Positions 31,131 to 41,334 of a DNA stretch of 64,000 bases are shown here, piece after piece. Where the stretch lies: NCBI GenBank assembly GCA_023376005.1, contig CM042147.1, positions 115,500,494-115,564,493 of the forward strand. Direction: 5' to 3'. The notes beneath the pieces were generated by a model. That model had not been told where the DNA came from. It was given only the letters and a program-made list of their open reading frames with translations, and did not search any database. The position numbers were made by a program, and so were the translations under genes. Source of the stretch: Doryteuthis pealeii (lineage: Eukaryota > Mollusca > Cephalopoda > Myopsida > Loliginidae). Position 1 is the stretch's first letter, and each line of letters begins with the position of its first letter.

Positions 31131-31560
31131 ATTCAGGAAGGAAGGAGATTTTAAAACAAACAAGAAAAATAAAAAAGAAAGATAGATATTGAGGTGCAAG
31201 TCTTACAAGTCATAAAATACGGTAATTAAGAAATGTCAGATCAAGAGAATGCTGAATATGAGAAAAAAGAATGACAATGAGGAAATAGGTGAAAATATTT
31301 TTAAAGAAATAAAGAGAATAGAAGAGAGAAAGAAATATCATAAGAGAAGAAAGAAAAAGAAAAAAATACAGAGAAAAAAGAAAGAAAAATGTTAAAGGGA
31401 AACAAAAAGAGCGAGAAAGGAATATGTGAAGAAAATATTCAAAAAGGAAAAAATATAAAATTCTGAAGAGAAAGGAAAAAGAAAGAAACAAGAAAGAAGA
31501 ATAGAAAAAGGGAAGAAAAAAAAAAGAAAATTATTTTTTAAAAAAGAAGAAAAAAAAGAG
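31131..31560. repeat. Purine-rich (GA/A) tract
   Basis: Imperfect GAAA/AGAA runs, the reverse of the TTTC arrays. The minus-strand F/L-rich ORF is an artefact. Confidence 0.85.
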
Positions 31561-31664
31561 ATGAATTCATGTCTTTCTACACTGAAATGCAGTCCACTTC
31601 ATCCAGGATTTGAACTCAGTTTGCTGATTCCATGAACATTACTTGAGTAAGAATTGTACAGTAA

Positions 31665-31915
31665 GTAGAGTAGGCAGAGTGGTCTATTATTGGTATCAGC
31701 CAGACAGTGAGGGAGTCTGTCCATTGTTCAATAGCCTAGACCAAAGAGATTGTTTTTGTGTTTGAGGTGGTGTGCACACCTACTATCATCTCCCTACTTT
31801 ACCACACATATCCAATATGTGCTACTCATGCACTGCGTTGATGAGGGCCTGTATCAAACCCAGAACCTTGCAGTTCCTGGGCAGATGCTCTACCTACTGA
31901 GCTAAACCATCCCTT
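31665..31915 (-). mobile_element. SINE-C
   Basis: Body TATCAGCCAGACAGTGAGGG and CTATCATCTCCCTACTTTAC; head ACCTTGCAGTTCC..GCTCTACCTACTGAGCTAAACC. Confidence 0.83.
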
Positions 31916-32323
31916 ACCATTGAGAATCATTTTTATTATATACAAATTTAAGTTCAAAATATTATATTTTTAGATTCTAGAAATAAATATCTATTTAATG
32001 CAAACTTATTTTAGTCATTCAAAGTATAAAAAATAAGAAAAACTCTATTGAAAATATAGCCCCCCCACCTTTTAAGCAGAAAAAATATCAATGTATAATT
32101 TTTCTTTTATAAGATAATAGCCAATTAAATAATTATCGAAATGAGTAAAAAAGAAATCTCCAAAAAATTAATTATATATTATTTTTTTTGCATTTTATGT
32201 TCCGATTTTCGGTACTTATTTTCTCATAGAAAAGCCACCGTGAAAATTTTTTTTTCTATTCATAACTTCGGTCTTTTATTGCTTTATTTATACTGTAATT
32301 AGTACAGTATAAGACCAACTCGA
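31916..32323. other. Unassigned AT-rich sequence
   Basis: No gene recognised. Confidence 0.4.
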
Positions 32324-32373
32324 AAAAATGTTACGCCCCAACATAACCCCTTATGTTGGGGCGTAACATTTTT
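32324..32373. repeat. Perfect hairpin, 23 bp stem with CCCC loop
   Basis: Left arm ends ACGCCCCAACATAA at 32346, loop CCCC 32347-32350, right arm begins TTATGTTGGGGCGT at 32351 and runs to 32373; every position pairs. Origin unknown. Confidence 0.88.
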
Positions 32374-32857
32374 CAAAATTAAGTGACCTGAAAAAAATGA
32401 GAAAATTTTGAAATAAAATGAATAATGCATTATAAAGATCATTAATTGATAAATAAACACTGAAAATTTAATTAAAATCTGATAATTCCCTGATTTTTGG
32501 TAAATTATAATCTGTAGGCGGGGGGCTAAATTCATTTTTTCAAAACGCATTTTAAGCCCATTTTGGGTATACCTACCATAAGTTTCTGTTTTGTTTGGTT
32601 GTTTACTTTTATGATATAGTAACAATATTTTGGGTCATTTAATGTCAAAACAAGTAATTTTTGATAAACAAGCATGTTGCTTACAGTACCTGCTATTAGT
32701 TAAGTGGTCACCCAATTAAGTATAGAACAGGCTCATTGCTGCTTAACTTTGGTGATCTAGAGGGAACAAGTAATTTCATCATGACTTGACCATAAGCTTA
32801 TAGTTTTCTGTGTATAATTTTAAAGAGTAGACTCTGACTGATAGTAAGTAAGTAAAG
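32374..32857. other. Unassigned AT-rich sequence
   Basis: A 108-codon minus-strand ORF (32299-32625) spans the hairpin but has no recognisable domain and is not called. Confidence 0.4.
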
Positions 32858-33092
32858 TAGTCGGGACGGCCTAAAGTTGGTATCAGCCAACAGCGAGGGA
32901 GTCTATCCCCTTTTCACTTGCGCTAGACCAAGGAGATTATTTTAGCGTCTGAAGTGGAGTGCCATACTTACCATCAGCTCCTCACTTTACCGCACAGATC
33001 CCCTGTGCTACTCATACGCTGAGTTGGCGAGGACCGGTATCGAACTAGGAACCTTGTGGTTTCTAGCCGAATGCTCTACCGACTGAGCTATG
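32858..33092 (-). mobile_element. SINE-C
   Basis: CGGGACGGCCTAAAGTTGGT, AGTCTATCCCCTTTTCACTT, head GGTATCGAACTAGGAACC and GCTCTACCGACTGAGCTA. Confidence 0.88.
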
Positions 33093-33415
33093 CAAATATA
33101 ATGTCTATATATAAGAAAACTAGTAAAGAAAAAGACTAGATTTTGGGGAGCTTTATTAAATCAACTTAGATTTATAAAGGCCCCAATTTTGGTCAAAATA
33201 AATTTATTATGGAATAACGGTGTTGAGTTTTTCCTTCCTTTCAAAGATAAATATTGCTCTGTATATAATCTAAAAAGTTTAGTATATATTGAGCTCTCTT
33301 AGTGATTTAAAGATTCACTATATTTATACATTCTGGATCATACAATAATAATACAGCGTGTCTTAGAAATCACATATAGAATCATCCCTTACTACCAAGT
33401 TTTGGATACCTCACA

Positions 33416-33417
<2 letters not shown>
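33093..33417. other. Unassigned AT-rich sequence
   Basis: Nothing recognised. Confidence 0.4.

Positions 33418-33465
<48 letters not shown>
33418..33465. repeat. (TA)n microsatellite
   Basis: About 24 TA units, target of the following Helitron. Confidence 0.95.
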
Positions 33466-33468
<3 letters not shown>

Positions 33469-34079
33469 ATTATAATGGAGATTGTCTGTTTTTCTGTCTG
33501 TAACCGAAACTATATTACTACTCAAGTTCAATTTAGTTATTGACATCGCATTCTCAATGATTTTATTTTTTTATCTAAACCTCAATTATTAATAAAATTG
33601 TTTTTACATTAATTACTGTTGACCATATCTACATACAAACAATAATTATATTATATATACAACAAAATAGCGGTTTACAGTTTGAACGGAAAGGCTAATT
33701 TGCATATTGATATTAAAAATGTGATTTTAATAAATATGTGCTTAGTATTATTGTCTAACTGTTTGGTTTTATTTTAATGAATATAAGCAAAATCTCTTCA
33801 AATGAATCTTAAATGAAATCATTAACAAGAAAAAATAACTGTAATTTTATTCTTTACCTCTTTTAAGTAAATACTTAATTAGAAAAAATAACAATGAAAG
33901 ACGAGAGTGATGGAAGAGTAAGTTTCAGTTGTTCTATCTTTTGATTATACTCCCTCTATTTGAAATCTTTTTTTAATCTGCATTTCTCATTTAGTTTCAT
34001 TAGCCTTTCTAATTTAATACAATATTTTTATTACATTAAAACTTAAATACTTGCACCGGAGGGTGCATATATTTGCTAG
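33466..34079 (+). mobile_element. Non-autonomous Helitron, family 1, complete copy in (TA)n
   Basis: 614 bp. TCTATTATAATGGAGATTG start, 3' hairpin TTGCACC-GGA-GGGTGCA at 34051-34067, CTAG end at 34076-34079, then host T. Lies within a TA array that resumes afterwards. Confidence 0.85.
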
Positions 34080-34129
34080 TATATATATATGGTAAGTCTA
34101 GTTCGCAGTGTGAATATATTATATATATG

Positions 34130-34161
<32 letters not shown>

Positions 34162-34162
34162 G
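34080..34162. repeat. (TA)n microsatellites
   Basis: TA runs around TGGTAAGTCTAGTTCGCAGT. Confidence 0.9.
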
Positions 34163-35459
34163 TGTATGCAAATGATATATATTTTTGTGGATTTTGTGTA
34201 AAGCATGGTATGTGAAATAAATAAGAAGTCTAAAAACAAAAAACAAAATATAATTGATTATCAAGACACATAAATTCTTTCGATTGAAGAGAGAGATGTC
34301 CTTTAACAAGAGAATTATACCTAACCATGACCTGTCAACTTGATAAAGTGGACCTCTGATAAAGTGGATACACAACCAGCATGTGCTTTATTCAAATCAC
34401 ACATGCGCAATTTCTATTGGCTTTATTCATTAGCGAATTGGATTGGTAAAGATTGGTAAAGATTGGTAAAGTTGGTGTCTAATCCAAGAGTTCTTAAGAG
34501 TTTAAAGAAACTATTTCTTTTTTTTTTTTTACATTTCATTTGGACTTTTTATCTTAAATTTTTTTCTTTTTTTTTTCATTGCTTGCCTCTTGAAATAAAA
34601 AAAAATGGCACCAGAAGTGCTTAGACTGAGTGTTATTGACAATTTGACCATTTTCAGCGAAGACCGACTGAGGGAGGGAATGGGGTAGGGCACGGGGGTG
34701 GTGGTGGAGATCTCTTGATCAGCTGCAACTTTGAAAAGCCAAAAAAAGCAAATTTGTTAGCACACCTGTCACTGCTTGTACACACAGTGTCGTCCCCAAA
34801 TGGAATGGAAATAAGAGGCATATTCAAAAAGTTGTTGGGTTTTTTTTTGGGGGGGGGGTTTGTTTTGATTTTTTTTTTTTTTTTTGCAATTAATGTCTCT
34901 CCTCCTACCCTTCTAGCATATGTACTTAAAAGGTGGAGGGAGGATAAGTGGCAGGGGGGCAGGAAAAGTGTAAACATCTTTTTTGAGACTCTCCAATGGC
35001 CCAGATATATTTCTTGTTTACTTTGCAGTTGATGTCATGTCTGAATCAATCTTATAGCAAAAATGAAAACATTAAAAAGAAAGGAAGAAAAAAAAAAAGA
35101 ATCTTTTTTTTTCTGAAGATTATTTACCAGAACTCATATTGTAAACATGTATTTTTTGATAAAGTTTTTTTTTTTTTTCTATTGGAAGGTTAATTGGATA
35201 CCATATCATCTGGACAGACATATTTGACGACAAAATCTTTAGAAAAAAATTTTTTCTTTATTTGCTAACTTGACAGAGTTGATCTTGATGGAATTTCTTA
35301 GAAATAAAAAAAATCTAATGAATTTACTTAAGTGGCCAAACTTATTTCGACATGTATGTAACAGCTGCTTGTTACAAAGCAATCATCTAATAGTTAATGG
35401 GGTTAAATATAATTTCTTTTTAGTTGACATGTGAAAGTAGCACAGCTTATATGATCTGA
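34163..35459. other. Unassigned sequence, no gene called
   Basis: Contains a three-fold GATTGGTAAA repeat (34441-34471), G-run/T-run at 34840-34885, and a short ATG frame (MAPEVLRLSVIDNLTIFSED, 34604-34690) that stops after about 28 codons with no donor seen. I do not call it as an exon. Confidence 0.4.
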
Positions 35460-35606
35460 TATATGTGTTAAAGTGGGGGAGCTGACGGTAGGTGTGGCAC
35501 TCCACCTAAACAAAAACAATCTCATTGGTCTAGTGCTAAGAAAAGGGAATATACTCCCTCTCAGTTTGGCTAATACCGGCAATAGGCCACATTGCTAACT
35601 TTACTT
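35460..35606 (+). mobile_element. SINE-C, 5' truncated, cut by the LTR
   Basis: GGGGAGCTGACGGTAGGTGT, CTAGTGCTAAGAAAAGGGAA and TAGGCCAC...CTTTACTTTTA immediately before the solo LTR. Confidence 0.78.
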
Positions 35607-35610
35607 TTAT

Positions 35611-36152
35611 TGTTACATTATTATTGGAATCCTAATACTTATATAAGGTAGTGTAGAAACATAATGGCGATTAGTGCAGCTGATGGCCTTGAGAGTGAGT
35701 GACGGCGCTTGACCTCACTCTCATCTTGCCTTCCGGGGATAAATCGTGAGAACTGGAAGGCATAGAAGACCCTGTCTTCCGGTTTGAGGATAGTAAGTTT
35801 CTGGCAGTTAGAAGGTAGGGTAAGTCGATCTGCGCAGATGTCTGGGTTGGGGATTGAAAATAAAGTAACATCAAAGTAAATCGAAATCTTGTGTTTATTA
35901 TCTAAAAACTAACAATAACACAGGGCTTCTGACAATGAGAAATCCCCATAGAAGACCAGACCTGAAGTCCCCAAGAAAGTCCAGACCTTAGAAGATTCCA
36001 GACCCAGATGCAAGATGTTAGAAGATATACCAAGTCAAGATGATAGAAGAACCAAAGCCGGCCAGAAGAAAAGACAACTAGAAGTAAGAAGTAAGAAAAG
36101 GGTATACAACATATATGCTGATTTGGTACCGTGAAAACCTCAGTATGCAACA
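35611..36152 (+). mobile_element. Solo LTR, copy 2, with TTAT target duplication
   Basis: 542 bp, TGTTACATTA ... GTATGCAACA with inverted ends (TGTTRCATA type). Flanked by TTAT at 35607-35610 and 36153-36156. Contains GTTGGGGATTGAAAATAAAG (AATAAA, likely poly-A signal). Inserted at the 3' end of a SINE-C. Confidence 0.82.
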
Positions 36153-36156
36153 TTAT

Positions 36157-36325
36157 TCATATGGTATCAATTAAGTAATAATAATAATTTTAAAAGAATG
36201 AACTATTTTGGCCATGGAGAAATCCATTCTTAACAAGTTGGTGTTTCTACTGACAAGTGTATGACTATTTTAGTCATAAAGCAGACCAATCTCACTGCTT
36301 TGTATTTATAGTATATGTGGAGATC
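36157..36325. other. Unassigned sequence
   Basis: Nothing recognised; TCTTAACAAGTTGGT.TTTCTACTGACAAG also occurs at 21117. Confidence 0.4.
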
Positions 36326-36460
36326 ACAATAGATAGATAGATAGATAGATAGATAAATGTGTAGATAGATAGATATGTGGAGATTGCAATTGATAGATAG
36401 ATAGATATAGATATGAATAGATTTAGATAGTTGTTAGGTACGGAGGTGGTTAGATAGATA
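36326..36460. repeat. (GATA)n array
   Basis: GATA units with TGTGGAGAT..CAAT interruptions. Confidence 0.92.
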
Positions 36461-36642
36461 CACATTTTTCTACACATTTTTCAAATTCAACGCATACTAA
36501 ACATCCTTTATCTTCTATCCACACAAATCATTAGTTCTGAAGAAGGTTTCCGCTGTAAAACCGAAATACTAGAGTATCGACAATAAATTTTCCATCCATC
36601 ATAACATCCTGTGTTTGTATTTCTAAATTTTCTCCACATAGA
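36461..36642 (+). mobile_element. Ribozyme element F, copy 2, in (GATA)n
   Basis: Shares with 16897-17135 the ribozyme block and the 3' end (ACAATAAA.TTTTCCATCCAT, ACATCCTGTGTTTGTAT, TTCTCCACATAGATA). GATA arrays on both sides. Confidence 0.65.
36534..36581 (+). ncRNA. Hammerhead-like ribozyme, family F
   Basis: GTT (36534-36536), CTGAAGA (36537-36543), extra A, stem II GGTTT/AAACC (36545-36562), GAAA (36563-36566), helix III TACT..AGTA (36567-36576), TC, GAC (36579-36581). Helix III and stem II sequences differ from copy 1 but still pair. Confidence 0.55.
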
Positions 36643-36835
36643 TAGATAGATAGATTTTCAGATAGATGTATATGAATAGATTTAGATAGCTATGTAGGTA
36701 GGTAAATATATAGATAGATTTATTTGGATAGTGACATATAAACAGAGATAGATATATAGATATAAAGATACATTTATATAGAAGCATATGAGTTGGACAG
36801 ACGGACAGACACATAGGTTGATAGATATATTTAAA
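36643..36835. repeat. (GATA)n array, continuation
   Basis: GATA and GATTTA units. Confidence 0.9.
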
Positions 36836-37629
36836 TTGTTGCTGTTTGTTGTTCTGTAAATTCTCTATTTAACTATGAAGTAAACAAATGTCTGCAGTTC
36901 AAATGAATTGTAGATTTAAAAACGACCCACATGCACAAATAATGAATTAAAAAATTTAACATAAATGTAATTGAACTACTGAATTTTGAACTCATCTGTT
37001 ATACTTACAGTAACTGCTGGTGCACTAGGGCTGCTTTTTGGCAATAAACTTTCATAAAACATGATTTAAATTCATGTTAGTGTAAATCAGACAGCTGTTT
37101 GAATCTCAGATATCTAAGTGTTTTGTTTGGTTTATTGTTTCAATCCAAGATCTCAAGTCCTACTTTCTTGTAAAAAAGCAAAGTTAATGATAATAGAATG
37201 TCTTACATAAAGCATAGTAAGCTTAAGATAATGGCTATCATCATAGTAAATAGAATTGACAACCTGAGTTCAATTTCTAAATAAGACTACTTATGTTTCT
37301 CTTTGTGCTAATGCCCTTTGAATTCTACTCACCCCCTGCCACAGTATTGACCAAAAAAGAACAGACAGTGAAAGAAGTTAACCATTTTTCATTATTGACA
37401 CAACTTTTAATGTAACTTTGTCATCCCACATAGAATTTAGTTATATTTGGCTTTTGGGTAGATGTTATTGAGGGCTGGTGAATGATGCTTTTAGTCAAGC
37501 ATCTTACCTTCATGGGGTACATTGTAGGGTTTCAACAATTGCATTGTTTCTGTTTATACTGATTATTATTTCTATTTTGTGTGTGATTATTCATTATTTT
37601 ATTATTGTGTTTCTTAATAATCCTTTCTA
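36836..37629. other. Unassigned sequence
   Basis: No exon, repeat or RNA recognised. Confidence 0.4.
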
Positions 37630-37890
37630 TGTAATGGTTAAAGTCATGGGAAATGGACTCGTTCAAATCCTGGATGTGGTAATTGCATTTCACTTTGTGC
37701 TAATACCCTTGGGAAAGGTATGAATCCTACTCTCCCTCCAGCTATGGGTAAATAGTAGGGCAGACTGGGCTCTTTAACCCTGGCTAGGTAACCAGTCTAG
37801 GAGAACGAAAATTCTGAATTTAAACCTGTTAAACTCTGCCTAAGAAATTGACCTTGTGTCACATCCTGCTCGTGCGGCGGGGTTTGTTTA
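37630..37890 (+). mobile_element. SINE-B
   Basis: AATGGTTAAAGTCATGGGAA head, GTGCTAATACCCTTGGGAAA, CTCCCTCCAGCTATGGGTAA, tail AAGAAATTGACCTTGTGTCA..CCTGCTCGTGCGG. Followed by (TA)n. Confidence 0.9.
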
Positions 37891-37912
37891 GTATATATAT
37901 ATATATATATAT

Positions 37913-38212
37913 AGCAGAAGCGCTTATCTGGTGGAATCCTTGATAAAAGGTCCATCGATAATGTGAAACCATTGGTTACTAAAGTGTCCTCAGTTGCTGG
38001 TCATCATATAAGTCCTTTGTGAGTAAAGATCCCGGCAATCCTATGTGTGTCCTCCAACGGTGCAGTTTGTGTTATGACCAATATGGGGGGTCTAAGTATC
38101 TTATCAGGCCAGTAGTACTGCCAATGATTGGTTAGAAGAGTCAATCACGTGACCTTGGCCAGTCTATAAGTATAAGCAGGGAACTAGCACACACTTTATA
38201 TAAAAAAATTGA
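37913..38212. other. Unassigned sequence
   Basis: Moderate GC, no recognised repeat. Confidence 0.4.
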
Positions 38213-38493
38213 AGGCGCGTGGTCTAATGGTTAGAGTCGTAGGAAATGGACTCGTCAATGCGAGTTCAATTCCTGGACGAAGCTGCTGGCATTTCACATG
38301 GCGCTAATACCCTTGGGAAATGTACGAATCTAATTCTCCCTCCAGCTATGGGTAAATAGTAGGGCAGACTGAACTCTTTAACCATGGCTAGGTAACCAGT
38401 CTAGGAAAAGGAAAACTCTGAATTCAAACCTGTTAAACTCCGCTTAAAAAATTGACCTTGTGTCGCATCCTGCTTGTGCAGAGGGGTTGGTAA
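38213..38493 (+). mobile_element. SINE-B, reference full-length copy
   Basis: tRNA-like head with A-box TGGTCTAATGG (38220-38230) and B-box GAGTTCAATTCC (38261-38272), followed by the unrelated body GCATTTCACATGGCGCTAAT, CTTGGGAAATGTACGAATC, CTCCCTCCAGCTATGGGTAA, TAGGTAACCAGTCTAGGA and tail ATTGACCTTGTGTCGCATCC, then (TA)n. Pol III promoter inferred. About 16 copies or fragments of this family lie in the window. Confidence 0.93.
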
Positions 38494-38929
38494 ATATATA
38501 TATATATAACAAAATTTTTCAGCAGTCTATACCATTTCCACTAGTGCTAGACCAGGGAGATTGTCTATATTCTCCAGTCATAATGTGAGTGTAACATTAT
38601 TTTTGGATTCCATGAAGATTTCTTGAGAGACATCAATCAGATATATTGAGTGTACATTAACTTCATGTTAGTTTAAATCAAAAAGTTGTTTTAACATAAG
38701 TCTTCCTTTATTTAATCTTTATTAAATCAAATTTGACAGGTGTCTCGGTTGTTTAGTAAGTAATTGGCATTGACATTGGTATCTTTATAGAAGGAAATAA
38801 CTCAGACGGATAGAAATGGACAATATCTCAATTGAATAGACTATAATGTGGATTCAAAAGTATTTAACAATTATCATTCAGTTGCTGATATAATTTGAAA
38901 AGGAATGATAATTTTGTGAGGTCTGAATT
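38494..38929. other. Unassigned sequence
   Basis: AT-rich, nothing recognised. Confidence 0.4.
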
Positions 38930-39174
38930 TTACAATCAGCTAAGTTCTCTATAATAGATAATATATAATAGATATATATATACATCTATATAGATATATA
39001 TATACATCACTAAAATTCTCAATACAGTTGTATGTATTCAATATGTTAAAGCAAATTCTCTCTATAAAGAATATCTATATATCACTAAAATCATCAATAT
39101 GGTTGTATATATTCAGTATATCATAATAAAGATATCGATATATTACTAATATTCTCAATATGTTTGTATGTATT

Positions 39175-39205
<31 letters not shown>
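38930..39205. repeat. Degenerate ~75 bp minisatellite and (TA)n
   Basis: ATCACTAAAAT.CTCAATA.GGTTGTATGTATTCA-type units at about 39005, 39083 and 39143. Related units reappear at 39965-40075, so the block between looks inserted. Confidence 0.65.
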
Positions 39206-39210
<5 letters not shown>

Positions 39211-39220
39211 AATAAGTAAT

Positions 39221-39262
39221 CCAGAGACACGTGTTTCAAGGTTTCACCTTTCATCAGTGTGG
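39221..39262 (-). ncRNA. Hammerhead ribozyme, E2 right-hand (3') copy
   Basis: Minus strand: CCACA (39258-39262), CTGATGA (39251-39257), stem II AAGGT/ACCTT (39238-39250), GAAA (39234-39237), palindrome CACGTG (39228-39233), TC (39226-39227), TCTGG (39221-39225). One helix I mismatch. Confidence 0.85.
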
Positions 39263-39533
39263 CTATACTGTAACAGCTACCTCCGGCCAGGTGCGAGACC
39301 CGAATGAACTTTCGTTCGCCAAACCTTTAACCTGTACGGCCAGAGGCAGCTGTCAAATATAGAAAAATAATTAATCGCTACATTTCTAAGCGGAAATGAA
39401 ATTCACTATAGTCCTCAAATGTTTGTAAACAAACGCGAGGGTTAGCTAGACGCCATAACGTTGAATCTGCAATTAAGTCCCTATTCAGAGAACTCAACCA
39501 TTACTGGGAGTATATATATAATAAATAAGTAAT

Positions 39534-39575
39534 CCACAGACACGTGTTTCAAGGTTTCACCTTTCATCAGTGTGG
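39534..39575 (-). ncRNA. Hammerhead ribozyme, E2 left-hand (5') copy
   Basis: Minus strand: CCACA (39571-39575), CTGATGA (39564-39570), stem II AAGGT/ACCTT, GAAA (39547-39550), CACGTG (39541-39546), TC (39539-39540), TGTGG (39534-39538). All core positions and all five helix I pairs are consensus. Confidence 0.88.
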
Positions 39576-39590
39576 ATATATATATATTGG

Positions 39591-39964
39591 TTTGGAGGTT
39601 GATTTTGAAGGCTATCACAATGCAGGTGTAAAGAAAAAATAATTAGGTAACAATGGTGTGGTTTGTTAACCTGTAATTTATTCTTGATATTTCGAGATAA
39701 AATCTCTTTTTCAGAAGAACACTGGAACTGAAGTAGTTGTCGTCTTGTTATGGGATTTTTAGTTAAATGAAATTTTTTTTTTTGAAAATGTTACAGATGG
39801 TAATTTTTTTTTATAACTGTATTCTCGTGTTGCATGTTTACATGAATGTGCTTTGTTTATACGTGTGCGTATGTTGTCATGTGCATGTGCATGAAAATGT
39901 GTGTAGACTGTGACGTTATGACCATATCCATGCGCGTGTGTGCGTAGGAATGACCGTATCCACG
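39591..39964. other. Unassigned; TG-rich 39835-39955
   Basis: 39680-39730 (minus) has CTGAAAA, an AGAGAT/ATCTC stem and GAAAT, recalling family F but with G8 altered. Not called. Confidence 0.35.
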
Positions 39965-40067
39965 TGCTATGGTTGTATTCAATATTTGATAATAGAGATA
40001 TCTATAAATTAGTTAAATTTTCTATATGGTTGTATGTATTCAGTATGTTGAAATAAATTTTCAGTAT

Positions 40068-40077
<10 letters not shown>

Positions 40078-40128
<51 letters not shown>
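40078..40128. repeat. (TA)n microsatellite
   Basis: About 25 TA units. Confidence 0.96.
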
Positions 40129-40130
<2 letters not shown>

Positions 40131-40330
40131 ATAAGTGTATTCTGGCAGCATTTTTTATATTAAACATGTTTCGTTAAACTGTACTGACGATTTTTGTCAG
40201 ACGAGTTTTTGTTCGATCCTTTCTAATTTTCTGGCCATCTTTTTAATGTCAGGGTATCAATCCACCAAAGGTTTCTTTACGAGCGCTTTCAGCATGTCAA
40301 TCTGCCATCTTCAGGTGTGAAACTGATGGG
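40129..40330 (-). mobile_element. Possible ribozyme element, family F-like
   Basis: Minus strand 40281-40314: CTGAAGA, extra T, weak stem II (GGCA/TGCT), GAAA, palindrome GCGC, TC. Helix I is only about 2 bp. Sits directly beside a (TA)n array like the other ribozyme elements. Confidence 0.4.
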
Positions 40331-40375
40331 ATGTTTCTTATCTCGTTTTTAAAACAACGAGCAGTAACATGGAAT

Positions 40376-40436
40376 TGGTAGTGGGAGGTAGTAAGAATTG
40401 GTAGTGGGAGGTAGTAGGAATTGGTAGTGGGATCAA
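40376..40436. repeat. 28 bp tandem repeat (about 2.3 units)
   Basis: GGTAGTGGGAGGTAGTA.GAATT units. Confidence 0.85.
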
Positions 40437-40474
40437 ACGAATGATAGCAGTAGATATATATATATATATATATC

Positions 40475-40720
40475 CTTTAGAGGCACTCATCATGTAATGG
40501 TTATCATTGTGGGAAGTGGATTGACTTAAAATTCTGAATAAGGCTGTTTACCATATACACAGTGCTAATACCCTTGGAAAAGGTATGAATCCAACTATTT
40601 TCCCTCAAGCTATGGATAGATAGTAGGGAAGTTGGAGCTCTTTAACCTTGGTAAGGCAACCAGTCTAAGAGAGGGAAAACACTGATTTCAAACCAGTTTT
40701 AGACCTGGAGAGAGATGGTT
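40475..40720 (+). mobile_element. SINE-B
   Basis: AGGCACTCATCATGTAATGG head, ACAGTGCTAATACCCTTGGA, TTCCCTCAAGCTATGG, CAACCAGTCTAAGAGAGGG. The tail is lost. Confidence 0.83.
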
Positions 40721-41334
40721 TACACTAGGCTATTCTTATCCAAAACACAGTACATAAATAGGGCGCCCACATCTAAACTAGGTTATCAGATAAGTTTTTT
40801 AATATATCACTAAAATTATTAGTATGTTATAACCCAATGAAAATGACACATCATAACAAGACCATCATCAAGACATTATATTTGAAATGCTATTATCTAA
40901 AATACAAAATGATAATTTGGTATATAATAAGATTGCAATGATTATACCTTTGTTACCTATATATTAATATGCTAGTACCTACCTACATGTGCTATGCCCT
41001 GTCATCCTCTCAGATAAATAATTGACCATTCTGTTTGATTCATAAGATATGAATACATGTGTTAAAATATTATGCCCTTTTAATCACCTTAGATAAATAA
41101 TTGAGTATATCATTGTAATTGTGAGGAAAGAAAGGGAAGTAAAAGAACATGTTACACATCAATTAGATTTTTGAAGACTTTCGTAACAAAAATTTGAGGA
41201 AATAATTTTTTTAAGCTCATCAGCTGTTTCTTTTTTTTTTTTAAGTGTTTTTTTTAATATCATTTGAAGGCTGAAGATATCTACTTATCTATAAATATAT
41301 GCCCTTATCCTTAACTAAGCAAAAACTACAGCAT
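40721..41334. other. Unassigned AT-rich sequence
   Basis: Nothing recognised. Confidence 0.4.

Larger units (their letters stand above)
29236..31649 (-). mobile_element. SINE-B copy with 15 bp flanking repeats, expanded and interrupted
   Basis: Identical AACATTACTTGAGTA at 29236-29250 and 31635-31649 looks like a target-site duplication. Inside, SINE-B tail and body start at 29256 (AGCAGGATGTGACACAAGG), its middle is amplified as a minisatellite to about 30380, about 1.2 kb of other sequence follows, and the SINE-B head returns at 31560-31632 (ATCCAGGATTTGAACTCAGT). Confidence 0.65.
39206..39575 (-). mobile_element. Retrozyme-like element with terminal ribozyme repeats (E2)
   Basis: 57 bp direct repeats at 39206-39262 and 39519-39575 (one mismatch), each containing a hammerhead, spaced 313 bp. 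The unit between is non-coding and includes a tRNA-like segment on the minus strand (GGCCGTACAGGTTAAAGGTT; CGGGTCTCGCACC). TA tracts lie outside each end. This is the expected genomic form of a retrozyme: cleavage at both ribozymes would release a 313 nt RNA that can circularise. Confidence 0.8.

Noticed and set aside
32299..32625. 108-codon minus-strand ORF
   Set aside because: Spans a perfect hairpin, AT-rich composition, no domain; chance ORF.
34604..34690. Short ATG frame MAPEVLRLSVIDNLTIFSED
   Set aside because: Stops after about 28 codons, no donor site before the stop, no recognised family.
38213..38280. tRNA gene
   Set aside because: Head of SINE-B, repeated with the same unrelated body elsewhere.
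39680..39740. Further hammerhead on the minus strand (CTGAAAA ... GAAAT)
   Set aside because: G8 is lost, no UH at the expected site and no helix I.
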